A stretch of DNA of 64,000 nucleotides, taken from Rossellomorea aquimaris (lineage in GTDB: Bacteria; Bacillota; Bacilli; Bacillales; Bacillaceae_B). Shown here in pieces: positions 47,513 to 56,443 of the stretch (its first letter is position 1; every line of letters starts with the position of its first letter). The notes beneath the pieces are model-generated. The model was given only the letters and a program-made list of their open reading frames with translations, was not told the DNA's origin and ran no database searches. The stretch lies in NCBI RefSeq assembly GCF_035590735.1, contig NZ_CP141595.1, positions 429,001 to 493,000 of the forward strand, written 5' to 3'. Both the position numbers and the translations under genes were made by a program.

Positions 47513-48796
47513 TTACGCTACAACATTCCGCGTATTTTCAAACTTCTTATATTCTTCCTTATCCATAATGGCTTTCAAGATTTGAATGGTCTCCCACACA
47601 TCTTCATAGGAAGAATAGAGAGCCACGGGAGCCAGTCGAATCACATTAGGTGAACGGAAGTCAGGTGTGACTTTGTTCTCTTTCAAGGCTTTACAAATTC
47701 TTGCTGCCTCTTCATGCTTTAAACTAATGTGTCCGCCTCTCTGATCATCTTCAAGTGGGTTACAGATTGTAAACCCAAACTGTGAAAGCTCTTGTTGAAA
47801 TAGATCCATCATAAATCGTGTAAGGGAAAGGGATTTTCTTCTCAGATTCTCAATGCCGGCTTCTTCAAATAACTCAAGCGAGCCAAGTAAAGGAGCACTG
47901 CTTAATATATGCGGGGTCCCGATTTGGAAGGCACCTGCAGAATCTGCATGGGTCAACGTATGATCCATATCAAACTGTTTATCCTTACGGGAGCTGAACC
48001 ATCCGGAAAGGCCAGGTTTTTTTCCTTTATGTCTGTTATGAACAAATAATCCACCTACACCACCCGGCCCGCTATTTAAATATTTGTAGTTGCACCAAAC
48101 AGCAAAATCTACTCCGTCATCATGTAATTGATGAGGAAGAGCCCCGATCGAATGGGCCAGATCGAATCCAATCACAATGCCACGGTTATGTGCTTCACTC
48201 GTCAATCGCTTAATATCCAGGAGCTGTCCGCTTCGATAGAGAACGGATGGTAATAGGATCATAGCAATATCTTCCGTCATCTTCCCGATGATGTCCTCTT
48301 CTCTTAATGTGTATCCGTCTCTGCTTGTTACCTGAATCAGATGTTCATCAGGGGTGTATCCTCTTAACTCGAGCTGACTTTGAATGGCGTAAATATCTGA
48401 TGGAAAAGTCAATTCATCTGCTAAGATTTTAGTGCGTTTTCCCTCAGGTTGATAGAATGTGGCGAGTAACTGATGAAGGTTCGTCGTAATGGAACCCGTC
48501 ACAATCACTTCTTCCTCTTCTGCCCCAACTAAAGGGGCCGTCATTTCACCAAGCTTCTCAGAATAATAGAACCATGGCTCCTGCCCATCCATCCAGCCAT
48601 CGATTCCATGTTCCTTCCAATCTTCCAATGACGTAAGTAACGACTTCTCCGCCCGTTTAGATAATAACCCTAAGGAGTTCCCATCCATATAATAGTGGCT
48701 TTTCTTTATGTAAAATTCATTCCGGAAATGGGCCAATGAGTCCTGCCTGTCCAATTCCTGAGCGTGTTCCAACGTCAACTTCTCTCCGTGTTTCAT
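47513..48796 (-). CDS. kynU: Kynureninase
   Basis: 427 residues, PLP fold-type I. Recognisable parts are the N-terminal [18 protein letters not shown], the [11 protein letters not shown] segment, [46 protein letters not shown] with the PLP lysine ([10 protein letters not shown]), and [11 protein letters not shown]. It cleaves kynurenine to anthranilate and alanine. It is the first gene of the kynU-kynB minus-strand operon; GGTGGGATAGGG is upstream of the ATG. Confidence 0.95.
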   Translation of the reverse strand: MKHGEKLTLEHAQELDRQDSLAHFRNEFYIKKSHYYMDGNSLGLLSKRAEKSLLTSLEDWKEHGIDGWMDGQEPWFYYSEKLGEMTAPLVGAEEEEVIVTGSITTNLHQLLATFYQPEGKRTKILADELTFPSDIYAIQSQLELRGYTPDEHLIQVTSRDGYTLREEDIIGKMTEDIAMILLPSVLYRSGQLLDIKRLTSEAHNRGIVIGFDLAHSIGALPHQLHDDGVDFAVWCNYKYLNSGPGGVGGLFVHNRHKGKKPGLSGWFSSRKDKQFDMDHTLTHADSAGAFQIGTPHILSSAPLLGSLELFEEAGIENLRRKSLSLTRFMMDLFQQELSQFGFTICNPLEDDQRGGHISLKHEEAARICKALKENKVTPDFRSPNVIRLAPVALYSSYEDVWETIQILKAIMDKEEYKKFENTRNVVA

Positions 48797-48965
48797 CCCT
48801 ATCCCACCTTAAACTGTCTTACCAAAATGATAATCGAAATGATTTGAATAGTAAAATAATTATTAGGTCTGTCATAGTATAATGGTTTTTTAGTAGGTTC
48901 TATTCACCAAGATTTGTGGATTTACGACATAAAAATTGCTAAGAGTCCTGTTAACCAGAGTGTGC

Positions 48966-49089
48966 TAGATGGTGAGGGGAACTGCTCCGCTTTCCGCGGA
49001 CGTACGGCCGAGCCTCCTCAGCTTAGCCGAACGGGGTCTCGGCACGCCCGTTCTTCCGCAGGAGTCTGCACAGTTCCCCTCACCATCTA
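48966..49089. repeat. Large palindromic intergenic element 2
   Basis: Perfect 18-bp terminal arms TAGATGGTGAGGGGAACT (48966-48983) and its complement (49072-49089), with inner GAGCCTCC and GGGGTCTCGGC blocks. The core is the reverse complement of the core of the neighbouring element 3. Confidence 0.92.
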
Positions 49090-49236
49090 TAAGAGTTTCT
49101 AATGACAGAGTTTAAAAATGGTGAAAAAACAACCTTAAGAAAATTGAATTACTAGTAATTAAAAAAAAGAAATAGAGAAGTGATTTCCTCAAATATTTTG
49201 GTTTTATTTAGCTATAATGAAAACTCATGCTTAGAA

Positions 49237-49366
49237 AGTTGATTGGAGTGGAAGGTGCTCGACTCCTGAGGGAGATGCGGGAAAGTTGAGACCCCACAGG
49301 GCAAAAAGACCGAGGAGGCTCAACTCACGCCCCGCGGAAAGCGAGCACCTGCAGCGGAAATCAACT
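49237..49366. repeat. Large palindromic intergenic element 3
   Basis: Arms AGTTGATT (49237-49244) and AATCAACT (49359-49366), inner arms GGTGCTCG/CGAGCACC, and a GAGACCCC/GAGGAGGCTCAACTC core. Elements of this type are widespread between Bacillaceae genes. Confidence 0.9.
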
Positions 49367-49425
49367 ACTGCTTTCTTGAATAGAAGTAATAAGCTTTTTA
49401 CAAATCAGTTAAGTAAAAATATTTA

Positions 49426-49448
49426 TTTTTGAATAATCTATTCAAAAA
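49426..49448. promoter_or_regulatory. Perfect 23-bp dyad upstream of the sigma-54 activator
   Basis: TTTTTGAATA and TATTCAAAAA with an ATC centre. It may be an autoregulatory site, or an upstream activating sequence acting on the -24/-12 promoter at 50939. Confidence 0.5.
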
Positions 49449-49554
49449 TGTATAAAAAGTCAAAAAACTTTGGTATAAATGAATTAATATAAAACTAATC
49501 AGGATAATTATTCATTATTGAATAATTTCAAGACTTGCAAAGGGGATGCTGTCT

Positions 49555-50934
49555 GTGACTGAAATGAAAAAAAGTTGGAATGAAAATGAAGCGATTCTTC
49601 ATTCGCTGCAAGATGATATTTTAGTAACCAATACCGATGGGATTATCTTGAAAGTAAGTGACGCAACCGGGGATATATATAACGTGAACTCGGCAGAAAT
49701 GGTAGGGAAATCTGTATACGATCTGGAAAAAGAAGGCGTTTTTTCTCCGATATTAACTCCGATCGTTTTAAAAGAAAAGAAAAAAATAACGTTGGTCCAG
49801 ACGAGTAAAGAAGGTAAGAAACTGCTTGTTACAGGAATCCCGGTATTCAATGAAACGGGTGATCTGGTGAGAATCGTCAGCTATTCCCATGATGTAACGG
49901 AATTATTGAATATGAAAAAGTATTTAACGGAAATGGAAGATGAGATGGAGAGGGTGAAAAGCGAGCTTGAAATCCTCAGGAGCCGTCATTATTATTCGGA
50001 AGGGATCATTGCCTCAAGTGATGAGATGAAAAAGGTGTTACATGTTGCCCTGCAAGTAGCAGAAGTCGATGTGAACGTCCTGCTGCTGGGGGAATCGGGT
50101 GTCGGTAAGTCCCATATCGCGAAATTCATACATAACAAAAGTCAACGAAAAGGCGGCCCGTTCATTGAGGTCAATTGCGGAGCGATACCAGACTCGTTAT
50201 TTGAAGCAGAGTTCTTTGGCTATGAACCCGGATCTTTTACTGGAGCAGACCGCAAAGGAAAGATTGGATTAGCAGAACTCGCTGAAGGCGGTACCTTATT
50301 TTTGGATGAAATAGGGGAGTTATCTCTATCGAACCAGGTCAAAATTCTAAAGTTCATCCAGGAGAAACAATTTTACCGCGTAGGCGGTACGAAGCAAAGG
50401 AAGGTTGACTTCCGGGTTCTGGCAGCTACGAACAAGGATTTAGAGGCGGCTGTAGAGGAGAAGGAATTCAGGAGGGATTTATTCTTCCGTTTGAATGTGG
50501 TTCCTATTACGATTCCTCCATTGAGAGAGCGAACATCAGACATTATCACGATGATTGATTACTTTGTAAATCATTTTTGTGAAAAATATCAGCGCCAAAG
50601 AGAGCTGGATGAAGGTGTTGTTCACCAGTTATTAATTCAAGATTGGAAAGGGAATGTCAGAGAGCTGATGAATTTAATTGAAAGGCTGATTGTGACATCT
50701 TCCAAGCCATTAATTGAAATGGAAAACCTTCCTGGTCCATACATAAAGCATAATGCTGATATTTCAGGATTTGAGTACAATGGTCAATCATTAAAAGACA
50801 TTCTTGAATCAGTCGAAGAACAAGTATTAAAGAATGCGAGGGAGAAGCATAGAACTACTACCCAAATGGCTCAAAACTTAGGGATTAGTCAACCTTCAAT
50901 AGTCAGAAAACTTAAAAAATACAAAATAAATTAA
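49555..50934 (+). CDS. Sigma-54-dependent transcriptional activator (PAS-AAA+-HTH)
   Basis: 459 residues. N-terminal PAS sensor (about 10-115), a short coiled coil, then the AAA+ domain with GESGVGKSHIAKFI (Walker A), the sigma-54 contact loop GSFTGA (variant of GAFTGA), LFLDEIGELS (Walker B) and FRRDLFFRLNVVPITIPPLRER. It ends in a Fis-type HTH (TTTQMAQNLGISQPSIVRKLKKY). The GTG at 49555 is well spaced from AAAGGGG; the ATG at 49546 is too close. The gene lies immediately upstream of a perfect -24/-12 promoter, making the transporter and aminotransferase its likely targets. It has no receiver domain, so it probably senses a small molecule through PAS. Confidence 0.92.
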   Translation: MTEMKKSWNENEAILHSLQDDILVTNTDGIILKVSDATGDIYNVNSAEMVGKSVYDLEKEGVFSPILTPIVLKEKKKITLVQTSKEGKKLLVTGIPVFNETGDLVRIVSYSHDVTELLNMKKYLTEMEDEMERVKSELEILRSRHYYSEGIIASSDEMKKVLHVALQVAEVDVNVLLLGESGVGKSHIAKFIHNKSQRKGGPFIEVNCGAIPDSLFEAEFFGYEPGSFTGADRKGKIGLAELAEGGTLFLDEIGELSLSNQVKILKFIQEKQFYRVGGTKQRKVDFRVLAATNKDLEAAVEEKEFRRDLFFRLNVVPITIPPLRERTSDIITMIDYFVNHFCEKYQRQRELDEGVVHQLLIQDWKGNVRELMNLIERLIVTSSKPLIEMENLPGPYIKHNADISGFEYNGQSLKDILESVEEQVLKNAREKHRTTTQMAQNLGISQPSIVRKLKKYKIN

Positions 50935-50938
50935 AATA

Positions 50939-50955
50939 TTGGCATGAAACTTGCA
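50939..50955 (+). promoter_or_regulatory. Sigma-54 (SigL) promoter
   Basis: TTGGCATGAAACTTGCA contains the -24 GG and -12 GC at exact 10-bp spacing, essentially the full consensus. It sits between the activator stop and the membrane-protein gene. Confidence 0.88.
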
Positions 50956-51063
50956 GGTAATAAGGTGAAAAGAACTGAAAGGTAGAAGGGGGATATTATT
51001 ACGACGCAAGTGGTTCTCGAATGTGTAGGGGTTATGGATAAATAACTAAAGGGGTGTTTGACA

Positions 51064-52449
51064 ATGGAAGTCGGAAAACAAAATGTTAGTCAATTAGAAA
51101 CCCGGTCAGGCAGAACGGCAAGGGAAGCAATGAAGTTTATCATTCCGTCCTTATTAGGGGTGTTGTTGTTCTTAGTGCCTGTAACATATGAAGGGAATAT
51201 GACAATCGGGGTCGGGATATTTGCTTCTTATTTTCAAGGGGTGCTGGAAGGTGTACTGCCATTATTCATGACAGTGGTTTTTGGTTTATCAGCTCTTATG
51301 GCTATTTATACAAAAGTTTTTAAACCTCAGTGGATTGTCAATCAATCATTTTTAAAAGGACTATTCGACGTAGGATACTTTTGGATCGCTGTTCGTGTCC
51401 TCGGTTCGATATTTGCGGTGATGACGGTAAATGGAAGTGGTCCCGAGTGGATTATTTCTGACTTTACGGGAGGAACCGTATTGTATTCTTTAGTTCCTGT
51501 CTTAGCAACTTGGTTTTTATTTGCAGGCTTATTAATGCCTTTGCTATTAGATTTTGGATTGATGGATTTCTTCGGTACTCTGCTGCAGAAAATCATGAAG
51601 CCGCTATTCCAATTGCCGGGACGATCGTCTATCGATGCCCTTGCATCCTGGATGGGGAGTGGTACCGTCGGCGTATTGATTACAACGAAACAATTTGAAG
51701 AGGGCTACTACACAAAGCGGGAAGCAGCAGTCATTGCGACAAACTTTTCCGTTGCTTCGATCGCTTTTAGTCTTGTGATTGTCAGCTTCATCGGATTGGA
51801 ATCAATGTTTGTTCAACTGTATGCGACAGTGGTTATTGCAGGGATAGCAGCTGCGGTCATATGTCCGCGCATTCCGCCTCTTTCCCGTAAAAAAGACACC
51901 TACTATGAGCCGGTGGGCATGCAAATCTCAGAAACCGTTCCTGAAAATGTATCCCGTTTTCAATGGGGCTTTGAAAAAGCAGTAGAAAAAGCATCAGAAG
52001 TGAAAAGTGTCGGAGAGGTAACCAAAAAAGGATTCCAGAACGTCCTGGATATCTGGTTTGGTCTTATTCCTTTAGTAATGGCCCTAGGAACGATTGCTTT
52101 AGTGGTAGCGGAATATACTCCTGTGTTTAATGTATTGGCTTATCCGATTGTTCCTCTATTAGAGCTATTGCAAATTCCACAGGCGGCAGCTGCGGCTCCT
52201 GCCATGATCGTTGGTTTTGCAGACATGTTTTTACCTGCTGTAGTAGGCAGTGGGATTGAGAGTGAGTTAACGAGATTCGTCATTGCCGCCATGTCTTTGA
52301 CTCAATTAATTTACATGTCTGAGATTGGTATTCTATTAATCAAATCCAAGATTCCGATCAGCTTTTTAGATTTATTCATCATTTTTATCCAACGTACGAT
52401 TATCACGTTACCTATCGTCGCTTTATTGGCTCATTTCTTCTTTATGTAA
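51064..52449 (+). CDS. YjiH-type nucleoside-recognition domain membrane protein
   Basis: 461 residues with about 10 hydrophobic segments and the Gate/nucleoside-recognition pattern GRSSIDALASWMGSGTVGVLITTKQFEEGYYTKREAAVIATNFS, repeated in weaker form near the C-terminus (PAMIVGFADMFLPAVVGSGIESELTRFVIAAMSLTQLI). The family is inferred to transport small molecules, often amino-acid-like, but its substrates are mostly untested. The ATG at 51064 follows AAAGGGGTG. It forms an operon with the aminotransferase behind the sigma-54 promoter, so the substrate could be the amino donor of that enzyme. Confidence 0.82.
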   Translation: MEVGKQNVSQLETRSGRTAREAMKFIIPSLLGVLLFLVPVTYEGNMTIGVGIFASYFQGVLEGVLPLFMTVVFGLSALMAIYTKVFKPQWIVNQSFLKGLFDVGYFWIAVRVLGSIFAVMTVNGSGPEWIISDFTGGTVLYSLVPVLATWFLFAGLLMPLLLDFGLMDFFGTLLQKIMKPLFQLPGRSSIDALASWMGSGTVGVLITTKQFEEGYYTKREAAVIATNFSVASIAFSLVIVSFIGLESMFVQLYATVVIAGIAAAVICPRIPPLSRKKDTYYEPVGMQISETVPENVSRFQWGFEKAVEKASEVKSVGEVTKKGFQNVLDIWFGLIPLVMALGTIALVVAEYTPVFNVLAYPIVPLLELLQIPQAAAAAPAMIVGFADMFLPAVVGSGIESELTRFVIAAMSLTQLIYMSEIGILLIKSKIPISFLDLFIIFIQRTIITLPIVALLAHFFFM

Positions 52450-52488
52450 AAAACAAATTTGTCAGTCACGAATATGGAGGTTACTAGA

Positions 52489-53811
52489 ATGGAACAAACA
52501 TTTGAACAACTTATTCAAAATATGCCTAATCGTCTGGCACCCAGTATGGCAAAGGATCACCCGAACTTACCGGTAGTAAAAGAGGAGGGGTGCTATTATT
52601 ACGGGTTGGACGGAAAGAAATATCTTGATTTCACCTCTGGAATTGCCGTAACGAATGTTGGACATCGTCATCCGAAAATTGTACAAGCGATTAAAGATGC
52701 TGCAGATGGATTGATGCACGGACCTTCAGGTGTGATCATGTATGAATCGATCCTTCGATTGGCTGATGAGCTGGCGGAGATTCTTCCAGGAGATTTAGAT
52801 AGTTTTTTCTTTGCCAATAGTGGAACAGAAGCGATTGAAGGGGCAATCAAGCTTGCGAAATATGTAACGAAGCGTCCATATGTCGTTTCCTTTACCGGCT
52901 GTTTTCACGGACGTTCTCTCGGTGCGCTAAGTGTCACGACTTCTAAGAGTAAGTATCGAAAGTTCATGCAGCCATCCGGCCTGACTTATCAGGTTCCATA
53001 TGCGAACGAACGAGAGTGTCCAGAGGGGCTTGACTCGGTCCGGTATGTTGTTGAGAAGCTTGAAAAGGATTTTGAAACACTCTTTAACCATCAGGTCACT
53101 CCTGAAGAGGTAGCATGTGTCATATTAGAACCTGTCCTTGGTGAAGGTGGATACATCGTTCCTCCGAAAGCATGGCTCAAAAAAGTAAGGGAGATTTGTG
53201 ATCGTCACGATATTTTACTGATTTTTGATGAAGTCCAAACAGGCTTCGGACGTACGGGAAATTGGTTTGCCGCTCAAACCTTTGATGTAACACCGGATAT
53301 CATGGCGATTGCAAAAGGGATTGCCTCGGGGCTTCCCTTGAGCGCGACGGTCGCATCCAATAAGCTCATGAAACAATGGCCTCTTGGGAGCCATGGGACG
53401 ACGTTTGGAGGAAATCCGATTGCGTGTTCCGTTGGACTTGCTACATTGGAAGTCATGAAGGAAGAAAAACTTCTCGATAATACGAAAACGATGGGGGCTT
53501 ATGCAGTATCAAGACTTGAACTCCTGAAGGAAAAACATAACGTAATCGGCAGCATTCGATCAGTCGGACTGATGATTGGCATTGAAATCGTTCATCCTCA
53601 AACAGGAAAACCAAATCAGGAAGGCTTAATGGACATTCTTGATCGGGCCCTGGATAAAGGCGTGTTATTCTACTTGTGCGGCAATCATAGTGAAGTGATC
53701 CGTATGATTCCGCCACTTACTGTAACGAAAGAACAAATTGATGATGGACTGGCGATGTTGGATGAAGCTATAACGGAGTATGAAGAAACGTTGATGAGCC
53801 ATCTTGATTAA
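52489..53811 (+). CDS. Class III aminotransferase (4-aminobutyrate-type)
   Basis: 440 residues from ATG 52489, eight bases after GGAGG. Class-III motifs include [77 protein letters not shown] and the PLP lysine in [12 protein letters not shown]. It transaminates an omega-amino acid or similar amine; GABA, beta-alanine or ornithine-type substrates are all possible. Sigma-54 control fits catabolic nitrogen metabolism. A bidirectional terminator follows. Confidence 0.88.
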   Translation: MEQTFEQLIQNMPNRLAPSMAKDHPNLPVVKEEGCYYYGLDGKKYLDFTSGIAVTNVGHRHPKIVQAIKDAADGLMHGPSGVIMYESILRLADELAEILPGDLDSFFFANSGTEAIEGAIKLAKYVTKRPYVVSFTGCFHGRSLGALSVTTSKSKYRKFMQPSGLTYQVPYANERECPEGLDSVRYVVEKLEKDFETLFNHQVTPEEVACVILEPVLGEGGYIVPPKAWLKKVREICDRHDILLIFDEVQTGFGRTGNWFAAQTFDVTPDIMAIAKGIASGLPLSATVASNKLMKQWPLGSHGTTFGGNPIACSVGLATLEVMKEEKLLDNTKTMGAYAVSRLELLKEKHNVIGSIRSVGLMIGIEIVHPQTGKPNQEGLMDILDRALDKGVLFYLCGNHSEVIRMIPPLTVTKEQIDDGLAMLDEAITEYEETLMSHLD

Positions 53812-53827
53812 ATTCCCATAGCATAAG

Positions 53828-53862
53828 AAAAGGTTGATCAGTTTCACACTGATCAACCTTTT
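53828..53862. terminator. Bidirectional terminator
   Basis: AAAAGGTTGATCAG and CTGATCAACCTTTTTT give a 14-bp stem with T-runs usable on both strands, between the convergent aminotransferase and RpiR genes. Confidence 0.93.
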
Positions 53863-54714
53863 TTATAGTCTTTTAACCGAAATGGCCTTCCTCATTTTCC
53901 GGAGAGCATCCTGCCCCTCCACTTCTCTTCTCATCATCAGATTGACATATAGAGCGTCAATTAACGTTAATTGCGCAATACGGGAAGAGAGGGCCTCGGA
54001 GCGATAGTCGGTTTCTTCTGAGACAGTGAAAAGCGGGGTATCGACTCTTTGGCTCAAAGGCGATTTTGCAAAATTCGTAATACAAATCGTCTTGGCTCCT
54101 GTTTCCTTGACAATATCAAGAAGCTGGAGAATATCTTTCGTCGAGCCGGAATGGGAAATGAATACAGCGCAATCTTCACTCGTCATTTGAGATGCGGTCA
54201 TCAGCTGGATATGACTGTCGCTCGCGGCATGAACGCGCAGACCGGTTCGAATGAATTTATGATAGGCGTCAAGGGCAATGACGCCGGATCCTCCACTGCC
54301 GAAAAATTCGATTGAGCGTGCGCTGCTCATAATATCCACAGCTTTTAATAGTTTCTTTTCATCAACGACCATTAAGGTGTCTTCGATGGTTTTGATGTTT
54401 GAACGGAATACTTTTGTGGCAATGGTTTGTGCCGTATCCCCCTCATCGATGCGCTCATGGATATCCTTAAGTCCCGTCACAATTTCTGAAGCAAGAGCGA
54501 TTTTCATCGCTTGGTATCCTTTAAAGCCGATTCGCTTACAAAAACGGAAAACAGTAGAGTCCGCGACTCCTAAATCTTCTGCCAAACCATTAATGGTCGA
54601 ATGAATAATTTCGGTTGGATTTTCAAGTATATAGTCGGCAATTTTTTTCTCGGTCACGCTAAATTGAGGATAGTGTGAGCGTATACTGGCTAAACAATGC
54701 TGATGTTGACTCAT
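53863..54714 (-). CDS. RpiR/MurR-family regulator of gluconate genes
   Basis: 283 residues from ATG 54714, which is eight bases after AGGAG; the longer frame adds a hydrophobic stretch not expected in this family. N-terminal HTH_6 (FSVTEKKIADYILENPTEIIHSTINGLAEDLGVADSTVFRFCKRIGFKGYQAMKIAL) and C-terminal SIS sugar-phosphate domain (IEFFGSGGSGVIALDAYHKFIRTG, CAVFISHSGSTKDILQLLDIVKETGAKTICITN). It faces gntP divergently, so it most likely senses 6-phosphogluconate or gluconate and controls the permease and kinase. This replaces the GntR regulator known from B. subtilis. Confidence 0.88.
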   Translation of the reverse strand: MSQHQHCLASIRSHYPQFSVTEKKIADYILENPTEIIHSTINGLAEDLGVADSTVFRFCKRIGFKGYQAMKIALASEIVTGLKDIHERIDEGDTAQTIATKVFRSNIKTIEDTLMVVDEKKLLKAVDIMSSARSIEFFGSGGSGVIALDAYHKFIRTGLRVHAASDSHIQLMTASQMTSEDCAVFISHSGSTKDILQLLDIVKETGAKTICITNFAKSPLSQRVDTPLFTVSEETDYRSEALSSRIAQLTLIDALYVNLMMRREVEGQDALRKMRKAISVKRL

Positions 54715-54783
54715 AGACATCACTCCTGTAAGGGTTTTCATAGTTTTATTATACAAGAATAATAGAAAAATAAAAATAATTTC

Positions 54784-54844
54784 TGTAAACGGTTGCAAAA
54801 AGAAAAATATTTTTTATAATAGAGATATACAGAAAAAAATTTTC
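54784..54844 (+). promoter_or_regulatory. gntP promoter with overlapping cre and inverted repeat
   Basis: TTGCAA (54793-54798) and TATAAT (54815-54820), 16 bp apart. TGTAAACGGTTGCA (54784-54797), one mismatch from the cre consensus, covers the -35 and predicts CcpA repression. ATTTCTGTA upstream and TACAGAAA (54829-54836) downstream form a possible RpiR operator pair. A weaker cre-like TGTAAACGTTTTAC lies at 54929-54942. Confidence 0.6.
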
Positions 54845-55022
54845 CTGGTTATCTTACACTACGAAATGAACTTCCTTTAAGCCATTTCCGTTTAGTAGAT
54901 CAGAGAGTAGAAGTTACATAGAGAAAATTGTAAACGTTTTACTTTCCCGGGTAGTCAGGATCAATCGTTATAAAAAAATCTGGCAGCCAAGCTGTCGTCA
55001 TGAAAGAAAGGTAGGGATAGAG

Positions 55023-56366
55023 ATGTCTGATCAAATGCTTATTTTAGTTGCATTAGCCGGAATTTTTCTTCTATTATTTTTAGTTATCAAAACGAAGCTT
55101 CATGCTTTCGTTGCCCTATTATTAGTAAGTTTAATTGTAGGGATCGCCGCAGGGATGCCTCTTCAGGAAGTTGTCGCTTCCATACAAAGCGGAATGGGAG
55201 GAACCCTCGGGTTTGTCGCGGTGGTTGTTGGTTTAGGTGCAATGTTCGGCCGTATGCTTGAGGTTTCAGGCGGAGCGGAACGATTAGCTCAAACTCTGAT
55301 TAATAAATTTGGTGAAGATAAAGCGCAATGGTCCCTCGGTATCACAGGTTTCCTGGTCGCCATTCCCGTATTCTTCGATGTAGGATTCATCATTCTTGTA
55401 CCGATCGTATATGGATTGGCAAAGAAAACTGGAAAGTCGCTATTATACTATGGGATTCCTTTGCTTGCGGGTCTTGCTGTAACACACAGCTTCATTCCGC
55501 CCACTCCGGGACCGATTGCTGTTGCTGATTTAATCGGTGCTGACCTTGGCTGGGTTATCTTATTCGGTACACTTGCCGGTATTCCATCCATGATCATCGC
55601 GGGTCCACTTTTTGCAAAATTCATTTCGAAACGAATTCATGCAGTGGTTCCGGATTATATGCAGGTGGAAGAAATCGAGTACGATAAAGAGCTTCCGAGC
55701 TTTGCGATGATTGCGTCACTTATCTCTATTCCTTTAGTGCTGATTTTATTGAATACGCTTTCGGGTGTTGTATTAGATGAAGGAAATACAATTCGGTCAA
55801 TCTTAACGTTCCTTGGTCATCCGTTCGTAGCGTTAACGATTGCGACTCTACTGACGTTTACATTATTAGGAACGAGACGTGGATATTCCCGTCAGGAAGT
55901 CCAGGATATTGCGACAAAAGCACTTGAGCCGGCTGGAATCATCATCCTTGTTACAGGTGCCGGTGGAGTGTTCAAGCAAGTTCTGATCGACTCAGGTGTC
56001 GGTGAAGTACTTGGTGAAATGATGGCAGGTTCAAGCTTGCCTCCGATTGCCCTTGCTTTCTTAATCGCAATGGTGGTACGGGTTGCACAAGGTTCAGCTA
56101 CTGTCTCCATGGTCACGGCAGCGGGATTGATGAGTCCATTGATTTCCACTCTTGGTTTAGAGGGGCCGGTCCTTGGCTTAATGGTTATTTCCATCGCTGC
56201 AGGAGCAACCGTCTTCTCTCATGTAAATGATAGTGGATTCTGGTTAGTGAACCGTTATTTTGGATTAGATGTGAAAGATACGTTAAAATCATGGACGATG
56301 ATGGAAACGCTCATCGGATTTGTAGGGTTTGCCGTAGTATTCATTATAGGGATTTTCATTGGTTAA
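55023..56366 (+). CDS. gntP: Gluconate:proton symporter, GntP family
   Basis: 447 residues with about 12 hydrophobic helices. The GntP signatures VAIPVFFDVGFIILVPIVYGLAKKTGKSLLYYGIPLLAGLAVTHSFIPPTPGP and the C-terminal ATVFSHVNDSGFWLVNRYFGLDVKDTLKSWTMMETLIG are clear. It imports gluconate or a related aldonate by proton symport. GAAAGGTAGGG precedes the ATG. It is followed by the kinase gene, forming a two-gene uptake and phosphorylation unit under the divergent RpiR regulator. Confidence 0.92.
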   Translation: MSDQMLILVALAGIFLLLFLVIKTKLHAFVALLLVSLIVGIAAGMPLQEVVASIQSGMGGTLGFVAVVVGLGAMFGRMLEVSGGAERLAQTLINKFGEDKAQWSLGITGFLVAIPVFFDVGFIILVPIVYGLAKKTGKSLLYYGIPLLAGLAVTHSFIPPTPGPIAVADLIGADLGWVILFGTLAGIPSMIIAGPLFAKFISKRIHAVVPDYMQVEEIEYDKELPSFAMIASLISIPLVLILLNTLSGVVLDEGNTIRSILTFLGHPFVALTIATLLTFTLLGTRRGYSRQEVQDIATKALEPAGIIILVTGAGGVFKQVLIDSGVGEVLGEMMAGSSLPPIALAFLIAMVVRVAQGSATVSMVTAAGLMSPLISTLGLEGPVLGLMVISIAAGATVFSHVNDSGFWLVNRYFGLDVKDTLKSWTMMETLIGFVGFAVVFIIGIFIG

Positions 56367-56443
56367 TATAGGATAGAATATAGTGGAAGAGGGAAGAGCC
56401 ATGTCGCTTCTTCCTTTTCTCTATTTATTTAGGAGGAACGAAG

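Noticed and set aside
48914..49102. 62-codon open frame
   Set aside because: Entirely within palindromic element 2; no ribosome site.
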